Below are positions 22,939-40,703 of a DNA stretch of 64,000 nt, in pieces; the stretch's first letter is position 1; every line of letters starts with the position of its first letter. A program made the translations under genes and the position numbers. The stretch lies in the NCBI GenBank assembly GCA_964036155.1, contig OZ038422.1, positions 78,143,201-78,207,200 of the forward strand, read 5' to 3'. The DNA comes from Diploscapter coronatus. Lineage: Eukaryota; Nematoda; Chromadorea; Rhabditida; Rhabditidae. The notes under the pieces were generated by a model that saw nothing but the letters and a program-made list of their open reading frames with translations, ran no database searches and had not been told where the DNA came from.

Positions 22939-25900
22939 TTATCGTAGTCTCTGCATCCGAACTGGACTCGGAGCGCGGGAGTCTTCCGGGATGTCGGAGA
23001 TTATTGTCCGGTTTCGGGACCGAGAAATAATATCGCACAAAATTCCTCGCCTAAAATAGTGGGAATTATCCCGTTTCGTTCAACTCCACTGAAATGCATT
23101 TGAAAAAATGAGAGAAGAACTCTAACATTAAGAGTTACGAAAACTGTTAACTAGATATCATTGGACTCGTTCTTCTAGTTTTGCACCAAAAATTATACCT
23201 ACCTGCATCCCAAAATTTCGATAGCAGCTTCCCGGAAGCGTCTCGATAAAAGCGCATACAGAATAGGATTTATCGCCGATGAAATGAATAGCGAAATGTA
23301 CGAAAGGGGCTGGACCAGACTCCATAAGCTGCTAGGGCAGTGAGGAGTGTCGGACCAGGTCTAAAAGTCTCGAAATTTCACAGGCTCCGCGCGAAGACCT
23401 ACCGTCGACATGACCCTTGCGTGATTAGGGAATGATAGAATAGCAAATGCCAGAACGACGGTAAATAATAGTCTTACAACCTAGATTTCAGTCCATTAAT
23501 TTTCCGTTCTTGATGATTCCTCTTTACCTTCCTCCTTCCCTCAACCTCCTTTTGTCGTCTGCGCTTCTGTTGTTTTCTATCAGTAGACCCATTCGGGACT
23601 TGCAACAAACTTTCTCGTTTAAATGCGACCATTCTGCCATTCACCATGTGCCACGAAGTACCATTTCCACTTTGGGATTCTGAAACTTCAACCTTTTCGT
23701 TGATTTTTCCATGTTTCGCTTGTTTCCTTCTTTTTCTTGTTAACGTATTATTTATTGGATATTGGCTTGGCCCTGCTTTCATGTCTATGGTTCGTGTGTG
23801 AATGCAAGGGTGACTGCACAATCTCTCTCACAATTAGTCTCGTTCTGCTCAACCATAAACGCGATGTTAAGTCGACTAAGCGATGATTTGATTCGACTAA
23901 CCGCTACTCCTTCGTGTGCTGTTCGACAAACTTCCCGTTCTGCAGAGCAGCAATCCGATTCTGCAGTAGATGTACGCCAAAGTGCACAGAGGGAAAACGT
24001 ACCACACAAAGAAAGATATCGTAATCCAAGTTGGAAGCCTAAACAAAGTTGAATAAAAATTTAGTGTCCATTTAGCGATCTTTTATAATGATCATATATT
24101 TTCCTTTTTTATATCAGCACTATTATTCTGTCAAAATGTGAACTTTCACAAGAGTTTTATTATAATCGTCAAAAATGTTCAAAACCCGGTTTTAAAGAAA
24201 ATATTACCTCTCCCTCATACAGACATGGAGCGATTTGTCTGGATTAATCGTAAAATGTTTGGCCGTGTAGAAGTGCGGCATGTTCATCAACAGACTCACA
24301 AGCCAAATCGCGATCGTCACGAGCACTCGGAGACGATGAGTCAGAACCTTCAAGGCTGTAAGAGGGTGCAAAACCGCTGAAAATAATAGTTTCTCTATAT
24401 TATTTCGATTTTTTCTTCAATATATTTGTTCGACTTTTTCTATCTCTTCCACCACAGAATGATAATCAAACCATAAAAAATACGAACACACCCAGATATT
24501 TTTCGAGTGAAACAGCGACCAAGATGGCGACGGACGCACACGGCACTAGGTGGAGAACCAGCAAATACATCTGACAGAGAGTTTCGCCTGAAAAATATGA
24601 TTGACCATAAAATTGGCTCTGAATAATATGCACTATTGTTTTTCAGCATGGTAATCATATTGAATCACACAAAAGATAGTAAACCATCAAGTCGAGTTCA
24701 AGACTTATTTTTCAAAATAAATCGCTTACCCAATGGCCACGAAGCGTGATTGAATCCAACGATATGAATCATATTCTGAAGAATGCAGAAAATCGCCACG
24801 AGAAAATCAGCAGCAGCTAAATTTGCCAGGAAGAAATTCGTCGCTGTGCGCATCTGAGGATGAGTGCAGATTACGAGCATCGTGAAGATGTTGCCTAAAA
24901 TTTGATGAAAAAGCGTTTCTGAAATAAAAAATACTCTTTCAGGATTACAAATCTCAAGTGAATATTACATTTTATTGAAATTTTTTTTTCCAAATAAACT
25001 GCAACCTTTGCACTGTGCTAGTTTGCTCAGCGATCATTTTCAATTATGTAGTTAGGGACCACAAACTCCGCCTCGCTTACATTTATCGCGTTGTCTCAAA
25101 AAGTGGTCATTTGAAACCACGAAAATAGGAAGGAAGCAAGCATGCTTCAAAGTGAATGGGCATAAAAAGGCATGTGTGCTAACAGGTGCCCTTTTGTTTT
25201 GTATTTAACCTTTTGCCGCACTATTTCGCAGTTTAACCTTCGTATGCTTCTTTTCCCGCTCAAGCTATCTCTCATTCTGGAGTCCTTGTTTAGTTCAACG
25301 GAAAAAGCATGGTCAATAGGAGATTTTCCCGATTGATTGATAGATAGATCAAAGAATTCTTAGGTGTTGTCAACTTGTAATTCTTGTGCTCCAAGATTAC
25401 CAATAACCGAAAAGAATGAATGAAAGTCACCAACCACTCCGGTCATTAGCAAATTTCTCATGCCTCAATCTCCCTCCACTAATTTTCTTTCTTTTTGCAC
25501 AACATGGTCTAATTCGATGTACCACCCAATAAAACTGCTGTACCAAAAATCAATGCGAAATTCGCATGCTCACTCGTGCTTACGACGATTTTGTGAACTA
25601 AAAACGTGCTAATTTTAATGACTGAGTTTGGTGAAATTTTTGATTAGGAATATTTTTTTTTTAATTTTCTTCTTCACAGATGTTTTAGTTGCATCGTAAT
25701 TGATCTGTTAGAGTTTAAAACTAGCCAAACGTAAAATTTTTTCAAAACCATTTTCAGTTTCTACATGCAGCATTACCAAGTCATTATGTTCAATTATCAC
25801 TCTATCGTTGCACCAAATAACTACTTTCTCATTACCAGTCAACATTTGTAAGCGAACATTATACTTGAAAATATGAACTTACCGAAAAAACAAAGCAGAA

Positions 25901-26030
25901 AGACGAAGATGTAAATGGATATGAGAGGGTATCTGACGTAGGGCTCATCCAGCAGCTCGGGATCATACATACAGGAATTTCCGTATTGCAGAGCGTACTC
26001 TTCGATTGTTGTGTTCGTGTTGTTTGACAT
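22939..26030 (-). CDS. Rhodopsin-class (class A) peptide-type GPCR
   Basis: Nine exons: 26030-25883, 24894-24730, 24587-24492, 24376-24208, 24038-23902, 23784-23528, 23480-23403, 23360-23203, 23050-22939; 439 residues with consistent phases. Seven membrane segments are visible. Hallmarks are two N-glycosylation sequons near the start (N3, N6), [12 protein letters not shown] in TM2, CQM at the start of TM3, EKY in place of DRY (residues 133-135), a basic intracellular loop 3 of about 90 residues encoded mostly by one exon, [11 protein letters not shown] in TM6 and NPILY in TM7 (381-385). The tail is short, basic and Ser-rich. The TM2/TM3 and TM6 patterns resemble insect trissin receptors and TRH/ghrelin-type receptors, so a neuropeptide ligand coupling through G proteins at the cell surface is likely; the ligand cannot be read from sequence. 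The first intron is about 1 kb. The last exon (22939-23050) is the least certain. Confidence 0.88.
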
Positions 26031-29000
26031 TTTTGACAAAAAACGATGGCTAGCCCAGATAACTGAAATATAAAATATTTTATTTTGAAAAAAGAAGATA
26101 CTGTCGAAAATTAGAAATTGAAACGATACAAATGAAACAGGAATTTGTACATTTAAAATGAGCATTACGAAATCTCAAAATAGTAGACTCGCTGTCTCAT
26201 TTTTATTGACAATCAATACAAATAAAACAGGACGCATGAAAGGGGAAAAGGGGGCAAAGGTCAATAGTCCTAATCCTGAGCAGATTTTCTTTCAATTTTG
26301 ACTTTTTTAATCATTACGGTATATTGATTTCATTTTAATTTCGTACAAGTGGGGTGCACAAACTAGTGGCGTTATTTGCGTTTGTTAATGAACATGATTG
26401 CAAGAACGAGAATTGCAAAAAAAATTACAAAATAAAAACGATTGAAAGATAATGAGAAAATAGGTAAATACTGATAAGCACCTGAAAAGCTCAGAAACTT
26501 GCATAGGATCGATAAAAGTTGCATCGGAATGGTAGATTATTGCATTTGTGTGAGAGTGGAAATAGCGTATTTTGGAAGAGATGCAATTTTTCCAGCATGC
26601 CTTCAATGATTCGAGTGGGCGTTGGAGGAAGAGGCTAAAAATGAAGAAAGCGTTCCATTGTAGAGCCAAATTTACATAGGGGAGAATGAAATCGAATAAG
26701 TTTAGATTTCATGCGAAGAGCAAAAAACTCCATTATCGAGAGAAAAAAACATCTTAAAGAAATTTTTTTTAGCTAATTGCATAAGAAATTCTGCAACAAT
26801 AAAGAGGAAGTCGAAAAGAGAACATCCTCGTTTTGCAAAGCTCCAAAATAGTCCAGATGAATGAATAAGGTTCCGATTACGATGCAAAAATAGCTCCTAT
26901 CCAAATAAGAATTGTTTAGATCTAATTAATCAGCTCCTTTAAAAATAAAACTTTAAAATTATGTCTTCACGTGTTCATCGGCCCCGCCTGGCGTCTCATT
27001 AATGTCAATTTTCGATTCATCCCTTCCTCTCCTTCTCTTTTGATTTCTCTCTTCCACCGTGGTTCCGAACTGCTTTGAGAACAGTTTTCCTGGGTTTTAA
27101 TATGCGAGTAAGTGATAATCTGATAAGCGCAGGTGACACTATAAAAACGAAGAAAACGAGATCGCAAAATTGCTGTCCTATCAATTTAGAGCCTTTGCCA
27201 AAACATACACAAACTAAGAGATTCTACTAAAACCAAAGGTTTTCAATTGGTGAATTCAATTTTGAGATTCTGAAATTTTGTGTATATTTTGATGATTTTA
27301 CAAATTGTAGGCATATTCATCTGTCAAATGCAAACAATATTGTAGTTGGCTGCTAAATTTAGCTGAAATTTGATTTAGCAAGACAAATTTTGAGCACGTC
27401 TAACAAAGTAATTTGCAAGAAAAATTCCACGTTCAAGTTTGGCAGAAAAATACTACTGGACTAAAGCAAAATGTATTTCCGCATATGAATTCTTTCGCAG
27501 AAAAGTCGAAGAAAGCGTTTTTGAATGAACCAATTAACGAAATGAATAGTCCCGAAAAATGATCGGCGAATGAAAGATTCACGATGGGAAATCTACGGAG
27601 AGTTGACTTCCTTCCTTACAACTAATCCCAAAAATCATCTAGTCCAAAGGTTTTAGGTAAATAGAATGGGAAATTAGAACCCATTGTTAAAAACCCTAAG
27701 CCCGACTGATTTATGAACCTTGAATTTCATAATACGACGATTATTAGCCTAGTCGCATGACTATCAAAACATGAAATTTCCATAACTTTTGAGACCTTCT
27801 CCCTTCACACGATAATTGGATCAAATTGTACGCATGAGGTAATAATTCTAGAGGAAGCCTGCACTTTCACAATAATAGCGAAACGTGATTTTTGCAACAC
27901 GAAGTAAAGAGTTAGGCTACAATTCGCGTGAATAATAAAGCGTTAAGAAGTTCAATGTCAAACTGAGCAAAACGTCATATCAAAAAAGTGATATGAAGTA
28001 AATTCGACTTCAATGTTAAATTGTGAAAGTTAAAAGATGAACTTCCTTCCTAAAATTTTCAATCAGAATCTAGCGCAATTGTGATCGGAACTAATTCAAG
28101 CTAAAAATTCTAAACTACTAAACTATTGTCTACTTCTACCTTTGTATTTGATCGGGAAGAAAACTGATAGTTTGGATGATAATGGTCATAAGATTAGAGA
28201 AAACGCCTCATTGACGCTGCCCTCGCGAGGCTTTTGGCTGTGTTTCAGAGGTAGGAAACCAAATAAAATGAGAAATGAAACAAAGACGAGAGGAAAAAAT
28301 AAGGAAAAATATTCCTGAAAATCGAAACGACTCACCGTTGCTTATTTTTTCCCTTTAGTTTTTTGCCGAGGGGATATTTAGTATCTAGAGATGCAAAGAC
28401 ACAGAATAAGAGAACAAATGATCGGGAAAATGAACCAAAACAGACGAAATTCTGCAGAACGAATTTGAAAAAGAGTTCAGAGAAAATAATGGGAACACAT
28501 TCGAGGATCTAATGATAATCAAAATTGAATGAATTTCGAAAAATGCAACATTTTAGAGATATTTTCCCTAAACGTTTACAAGGGCCTAAACATGGTCACG
28601 AATTAGAAGGCAGAACGGATGCGAAACTTTCAAGCTCGATGAAACTCCAAGACAAAGGTAAAAATTTGCAGAATAAACTTTAGCCTTTCAGAATACTGAT
28701 TAAAAATTCAATGGGTTAAATGAAAAACGAAACGCTAAAGCAAGCGGAAGTTTCAAATTCAAATTAAAAATTTAGGTTGTTGATATTTGGCAACAATATG
28801 AAGTTGGCTGATGACATTTATACATAAAAGTCGGAAAAAGCACGCGCAACAAATTTAGGAAGTAATGAATTCTAAATGAAAGTTTTTCATGCAAAATTTC
28901 AGCTGCTCATTTTAAATTAATCACAAGAAAACGGGATTTTTGGTTATTCACCAACTTTTTGTCCCTCACGGGGGGTTTTTCGAGCAAAAGTAATTCGTCT

Positions 29001-30632
29001 AATTGGTGCAAAAATTAGCACGGATGGGTCATTTTAGCTGATTTCCTACGTGAATCGTACGATGAATAATAAATTCAAATGGAAAATTCAGAAAGTTAAA
29101 TTAATTTGAATTCGATGAAAATAATTATCTCTAAATGAGTTTTGGGGAAGAAGTTCGAAACAAAATTAGAGTAAAAGTTTCCGATGCATAAAATATGAAA
29201 CTAAAAAATCCAACTACAAAGTTTATGTTGATAAAAATAAATGCTGATAAACTTAATGAACACTAGAATTTTACGCTCCGCGAGGTGATTTGAAAGGAGA
29301 TGTATGTATTTTTGCCGGCTTAAAAGTTCCGAAATGAAATTATGCAAAATAGAGGATGCATGAGGGACTTTGTTTGCCTCTCGGATTCTAAAACTTTGGC
29401 AACTTTTCCCTCAGACTCGCTCTTTGACGAGAGTCTGTTTCCCTGCCGTTCTCATTTTACACATATCACATTTACGAGTATCATCTAGTCATCCAGCTGC
29501 AGCGAATTTATGTAGGATGATGACTAATTGATGAAAGACAAGCAGAAAATTTAAAGTATATTATTTTGCCATGTGAAAGTCTGCAAATTCGAATTCGAAT
29601 TTTAATGAAAGAAATTCTAGAAAAAATCGAAATCAAGCATGAAGAAAATGGAATTTTTAACCTAACACTTTTTGCAATGGAATAGCCTGATAGGAGACAT
29701 TTTAGGGTAAGCCAGACAAATATCATAACTTGTGACTTTTGTCATAGAGAAAAGCGCGAAAACTTATCAAAAATCTCGATGATTATTTACTCATCTCGAC
29801 AATTGAGCTCAGATAAAGTAAAGTTGCAATTCACGCAATTAAATATTTAACTGGCTCCTATTTACTTCTTTAACTTTATGACCTCGAGATACTACTGATA
29901 TTAGATTCGTAGTTCCTGTATCTATAAAAATCTGTTTTATTGTTACAAGTCGACAATGGATTACTTTAATGAATAGTATGAGAAGAAAAAGAATTATACT
30001 TAAAAAGAAAAAAAAAACTATGCAATGGAGCGTATTATCAGAACGGGAGATATCTTATTTTTCCGTGATAATCCATCTTTTGTAAGTTATTTCTTAAAAA
30101 ATTATTACAAAAGTTCCCCGAATGTGAATATTTTGCATCAGACTACGAAAAGCAATGACCAAAAAAGAGTAGAAAATGACCGAATGAGTGACATTTTGAC
30201 GATCAGCAGAATTTCTCTGGCTTTTCCCTTCTCACTTTCTCTTCATCTCATTTCTTATTAGTGATAATTTCCGCGTTTTATGAGATTTTTCGTCTTGCTT
30301 ATCATAAACAGTCAAATTTTGCCTGATTCATTTATTGGCACCGCTACTTATCGATACATTTGTAAGGTCATGCAAAAATTGACTGATATTGCAGAAAAAT
30401 CAGAAAACTGATAGAATCGCGAGGTTGCGCATAGTTAAAGGGTTGCTTTTTGGTTTATCAAAATTCGCCATTCGTGAGCCTTCAAGCTATAAATTCCAAA
30501 GAATGCCTGAGTAAAGAATAGTAAAAATGTGATATTGCATGAATTCACAGCTTGATCAAAAGTCATAGTCTGGCAAGGTTTTCGGGATGACAGTCAAACA
30601 TATTTAAAAAAAAAAAATTAACTTGAAGTATT

Positions 30633-30810
30633 GTCGACTGTGAGTAAGTGAATATTGCATACTCTTTGCAACTCGCTTTTATACACGCCCCGCTTTTCTT
30701 TTCCCTCGTTATTTATTTTCGTCTTTCTGGAAAAGTGTAGAGAAATAGAGGCGGAGCATGGGGGAGGCAAGTTGCAAAGAGTATGCAATATTCACTTATT
30801 CATGGTTGAC
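30633..30810. repeat. 178-bp foldback element
   Basis: The left arm from 30633 (GTCGACTGTGAGTAAGTG...) and the right arm ending at 30810 pair over about 44 nt, including a near-perfect core AAGTGAATATTGCATACTC. The loop of about 90 nt pairs weakly further in. Non-coding; MITE or hairpin RNA source. Confidence 0.8.
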
Positions 30811-31611
30811 TATAAATCAAAATATTAACATTAGCATGTAAATTGAACCTATATGTAATGAGCCACGAAATAGCAAAATTATTGCTAAAAATTTAGTCTA
30901 ACAAAAAATAGCTGTCAGCTTTATAATAGAAAATTCGTGAAGATTTGAACGTAGATTTTTTATCGAAGATCAAAAGTTTGACTTTCGAAGTGTATGGGAA
31001 GTGGGAAATCTCAGGCGCAGCCTCGGCGATTCTGATCCTATTCTGACATTCGAAAGTATGGAAATAGCCTTGCCGAAAATAGAAGTGGAGGGATGTTTTC
31101 CCAAACGGAATGAGAAAAATGGGTCCAAAAATTCAGTCGGGTATCATGAAATGAAGAACCAGGGACCAAGAGCCACTTCTGATTTCTGATATCTTTGCCC
31201 CCTCTCTGAATTATTATTGCTCTATTCGATATTTTTCTGCTTCATTCTCTGATTCTCTCATGATTTCCGCGATATCCTTGACTATTTCGCCCACTGCTAG
31301 AAGGTTTCTCGATTAGTCGAAAATGTAAACGAAAATCGAGACAAAAAAGAGAAGAGGGGGCAAAAATGAAAACTGAAAAATGAGCACAGAAAGAATGGGG
31401 GAAATTTATAGGGGAAAATATGAGCGCAAAGAAATCGACAAATAAGGAAATCGAGAGGAGTCGGATTTCAGCCGATTCGAGCCGATTTCAGGTGGCTTCT
31501 CAGTCCGTCCCGAGGATTCGAAGCATTTGGTGAAGAATATCCGGCACAGGAAATGAAGATTCACGAAAAACCGCCCGACTGGTAATTGAAGTCGAAGAGA
31601 CAAAGACACCG

Positions 31612-32010
31612 GAGGGTCGGAATGAATTTTGAAAGGATTTGAGGAAATTATACACTCAGCATTTTGTAGAGATTTTATCCAAAATCCAAAGTTTATGAAT
31701 GTAATTCTGAAAGCAGGCGAAATAAAAGAAGTTGTGAGGGTGGAAATGAATTTTTGAAGGGAAATTATAAACTCAACATTTTGTAACAATTTTGCCCAAA
31801 ATCATAAGTTTGTGAATGGGTCTCTGAAAATAATCTAGATCAAGGAAGGTGAGAGGGCGGAAATTAATTTTTGAAAGGAAATTATAAACCTGCCATTTCA
31901 AAACAATGAAAAAGTTTATCCAAAATCAAAGGTTTATAAATGATTTCTGAAAATAATCGAAATCAAAGAAGTGAGGGTGGAAATGAATTTTTGAGAGGAA
32001 ATTAATAGAG
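31612..32010. repeat. Tandem repeat, unit about 120 bp, 3.3 copies
   Basis: Units begin with GAGGGTGGAAATGAATTTTT or close variants at 31612, 31736, 31853 and 31973 (spacings 124, 117, 120). Shared internal words include GGAAATTATAAACTC, ATCCAAAATC and TTCTGAAAATAATC. The copies have diverged by substitutions and small indels. No coding frame is kept through the array. Confidence 0.8.
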
Positions 32011-32136
32011 TTGGAATTTTGAAGCAATTCTATAGAAAGCTTCAACAAATTGAAAGATAAACTAATGAGAATTTTAGAAATCTCAAAAAGCTTAAAAACA
32101 AAAGATCACAATGATATATGAATTAAGAAATTGAAA

Positions 32137-33425
32137 TCAATCGGATTTACCAATGTGCTTTTCATAATATTCAACGACTTTTTTGATTTTCTCTTCAGTC
32201 ATAGCGCCAAAAGTATCCTGCGGAACGTCCAAATTTTGCTTATTCTCAACGAGCCGGATTTTTCCGTCTTTGGATTGAATCATCTGAAAAATCGAAAATT
32301 ACCCCGATCCGGTAATTATTATGACCGAACCTGTCTACAAGCCAAATAGACGTTACCGATTTCATTCAATCGTCGATAGAAATCGGCAATATTTTGAGGG
32401 GTTCCTCCTGTTAGTTGCCTTACACAACCATCTAGAGAAGGACCATGCGCGACGACCATAATGTTGCCTGATTGTGGAGATTTTTTACTTGAATTATTTA
32501 AGAGTATTACTGGAAAATCATTCAACTCGTTTAACAAGAATTTGAAAGGAAAGCAAAAACTATTCTTGTAAGACGAGATGCGCTGATAAAATTAAAATTA
32601 GAGTGAAGTCTTCAGAGTTTGTATCGATATCAGTAGAAATTACCGGTCGGACATTTCTTCAAAATTTCTTGCATTACATAAAATGATCGTTCGTAATAAT
32701 CTTCAATCCTTCCCTTGGGCTTTATTTCATCTTCTTTCAAAATCGGCTCATAATTCATATTGACACAGAAATCTGAACTATTTTTTATCAAGGATCAAAT
32801 TATTCAAAACTAAACCATTCTCGTCCAACTCTTTCAAGCTCATCCACTTTGGTATAGAATCGAAGAAAAATACCCATTCGTAGAGGCCGTATTCGATATT
32901 CATACTAATTTTTTTTTTTAAAATGAGAAATGAAGAAGCCAACCTACTGAATTTCCTCTTCGGGACCCAATCCTTTCAACAGACCATCTGCAGTTTGTAT
33001 GCATCGTAGAGATGGGGATGTAAACACGTGATCAACCTTTATTCCATTTTCCGCCATTTCTTGACCTAAAATTATCTTTTGATTTAAAACAAAAAAAAGT
33101 CAGCGAAACGACCTTTCTGCACCGATTTCTCATATCCATTTTCTGTTATCGGCGAGTCGAGAGTACACATTTCTTTACCATCTTCCCTTTTCGGGAATAA
33201 TTTCGAACCATATTTATTACTGAAATATAAATTCAAATCACGATTAAAGATAGTTCCTAAAAGAAAACCTGTTCGATTTTTCGAATGATTTCAGCCAATT
33301 GAAATCACCATTGGAGGATTTGATATGCTCGAAGTCCACCTGAGAGAGCACAAAATAAACCGTCTCAAGAGGAAAAAAACTACCCGTTCGCCGTGCCTGA
33401 TTATGAATATACTCCTTTCACTCAT
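32137..33425 (-). CDS. Histidine phosphatase superfamily protein (PGM/UBASH3-like)
   Basis: Eight exons: 33425-33384, 33339-33269, 33219-33113, 33065-32948, 32904-32816, 32772-32644, 32467-32331, 32283-32137; 279 residues. The catalytic RHGER motif opens the protein (R10, H11), split by an intron just before VDF; the second active-site histidine is in VVAHGPSLDG (H193). SPSLRCIQTA supplies the conserved Arg, and the acidic residue in GLYEW is a candidate proton donor. No UBA or SH3 domain is present, so it is the bare phosphatase domain, like the small nematode relatives of UBASH3/Sts. Substrate unknown; probably cytosolic because there is no signal peptide or membrane segment. A TTTTCAG acceptor lies 7 nt before the ATG (trans-splicing). 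It is divergent from the Na+/K+-ATPase gene. Confidence 0.88.
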
Positions 33426-34364
33426 CTATGAACTGAAAATTCGCGAATTCAATGTTTCAAAGAAGAAAAGAGAATTTCAAATTTCAATGCTCGAAATGGA
33501 CTCCTAAAAATAATGCAAAATCAGCATTTGTTTCCTTTTCAGAATGATAACAGGTCATTTTAAAGTGATAAAGTGACACGGAACTTTGCTTGCAAAAGAT
33601 AAAATCCTTCGAAATTGAAATTAGGATCACTGAATTATTTGAATATGCACAGAAAAAAAACATTGATCACTATGCGCACTTTGTAGGCCTTCCAAATAAT
33701 ATAAAATACCAAATATAGCTTTTTTGGTTTATAAACTATAATTGAAGAATAGAACACAACGTATAATCTAATAAGACGAAAAAGAACTGAATAACTGAGA
33801 TCTTCTCATGAAAAGAGGTAAAGAAACAAAACGACTGGCGCCCAGGTTTATGATTTCTTTCTTCGCTAGCGATAATCACAAAAATCGTCTGTCAATCTAT
33901 AACATATCCGACTATGAGCATTTGAATATTTTCAATATTATTTGTAGTTTGTGACTGAATATAGGCTCATTTAATTTTACTTTACTCCTCGTTTCAACTT
34001 TGGGCAATTGACAGATCTGTTCGGCCTTGAAACAGGTTTTCATATTTCCCCCTTTTCCCTCTCCTCGCAGTGCCGATTTGAATCACAATCATCTCGTCTC
34101 TTCCCCTGTCGCTCTCATTTCCATCCAATTTCATTGATTCTCTCACCGAATTCATTGCCTATCATCAATGCGCTATCCGACGAGCGACACACCGGAAATT
34201 TTCACAATTTCTATTTTGATGATCTTCATTATTTCTAGAAAGTGATTTATCATATCTGAATCTCCAAAATCGTAGTATCACTTTTATCTCATTCCTCAAA
34301 CCTCGATGTATTACTTATTTCGATACGTTTCTTCAGAACACTCAAGCCTAATTTCAGCGCAAAC
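33426..34364. promoter_or_regulatory. Divergent promoter region, phosphatase / Na+,K+-ATPase
   Basis: 939 bp between two head-to-head starts. The right part (34020-34230) is pyrimidine-rich on the plus strand. The acceptor ATTTCAG at 34351-34357 lies 7 nt before the ATPase ATG, indicating a trans-splice site or a 5'-UTR intron. No exon-like coding signal. Confidence 0.5.
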
Positions 34365-39860
<5,496 letters not shown>

Positions 39861-39986
39861 ACAAAAATGTCTTTATCTTCATCTACAATCTATCTGCTTT
39901 CTTTAATGAAAAGTCGCGCGAACTAGGCTAGATTTCAGTATTTTCTATAAATTTTGGGGACGATTTGTTTGATTCATCTATGAAGC

Positions 39987-39992
39987 AATAAA
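39987..39992 (+). terminator. Poly(A) signal AATAAA of the Na+/K+-ATPase gene
   Basis: Canonical hexamer in the short 3' flank, followed by T-rich sequence. Confidence 0.6.
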
Positions 39993-40208
39993 TAATTGAT
40001 TTAGTTTAGTGCTGTTTTGATAAAATTTTATTTCTTCAGAATCACATTTCTGCTGATATATAATGGGGAACTAGTGTTCCATTCGATTTTGTTCAAAGCA
40101 TTTACATTGAGACGAACTTCAGAAGGCCAATATTTTGATTGAAATTAGATTCTTCTCTTATTCTGATTTCTTGTTCTTACTTTATAGATGCATTGCTTTA
40201 TCATCATC

Positions 40209-40276
40209 GCGACATCAGGGATGTTTGCAGTGCAGTGCGGTATGCCATTTTATTGCACCACCAACATCCCTGGTAA
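40209..40276. repeat. Small inverted repeat (hairpin)
   Basis: ATCAGGGATGTTTG on the left pairs with CCAACATCCCTGGT on the right across about 40 nt that contain TGCAGTGCAGTGC and ATTGCACCA. Similar words (ATCAGGGATACTGGCAGTGC ... ACTGCACC) occur near 19833-19880 in an intron of the DB-module gene. Confidence 0.4.
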
Positions 40277-40703
40277 CGGTTTTTACCGCAAATTATCATT
40301 TTATCAATACAAAATCGATCCGTTTTTGCATTGCACATCTTCATCAAATTACCTTTCCAACCATGTATAGCATATAGGAGTCAGACAAAATCTATCATAG
40401 AGAGCTAAGCTTGGACAAACAAACAAATTTAGAAAAGGTACTAATAGTTTAGACATTTTCATGGTTAATTGATTCCTTTATCAAGCTGGACTAAGGATTC
40501 TTTCACCCCTGTTAAATTAAGCTGGTCACTTATTTGAGCCAACTCAACGATAAATTACACCTGAAAAGACAAAACAACAACTGACATCAACTAATCTTAA
40601 TCAATTTCCTGATCCGGGAAGTTATCTAAAGAGTTAAGGTTCTATCAGATCATCGAAAATTTCGAAATATCTAGATTATTTCGATTTCTCGTTTGTTTTC
40701 AGA

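Larger units (their letters stand above)
26031..32136. other. 6.1 kb region without a convincing gene
   Basis: AT-rich, with only short open frames and no paired splice sites joining to a recognisable protein. It should hold the GPCR promoter and any 5' non-coding exons (a TTTCAG acceptor lies about 30 nt upstream of the GPCR ATG) and the 3' UTR of the histidine-phosphatase gene. It also contains the foldback at 30633-30810 and the tandem repeat at 31612-32010. Confidence 0.5.
39861..40703. other. Intergenic region after the Na+/K+-ATPase gene
   Basis: AATAAA at 39987-39992 is the likely poly(A) signal of the ATPase gene, 127 nt after its stop. A small inverted repeat lies at 40209-40276. 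The TTTTCAG acceptor at 40697-40702 is 1 nt before the next ATG. Spacing from the poly(A) signal to this acceptor (about 700 nt) is long for an operon. Confidence 0.5.

Noticed and set aside
26385..26887. Minus-strand open frames upstream of the GPCR, considered as extra receptor exons
   Set aside because: Not receptor-like and no donor/acceptor pair links them to the ATG at 26030.
40135..40377. 80-residue open frame, possibly a small gene after the ATPase
   Set aside because: No splice or start context; it overlaps a small inverted repeat.
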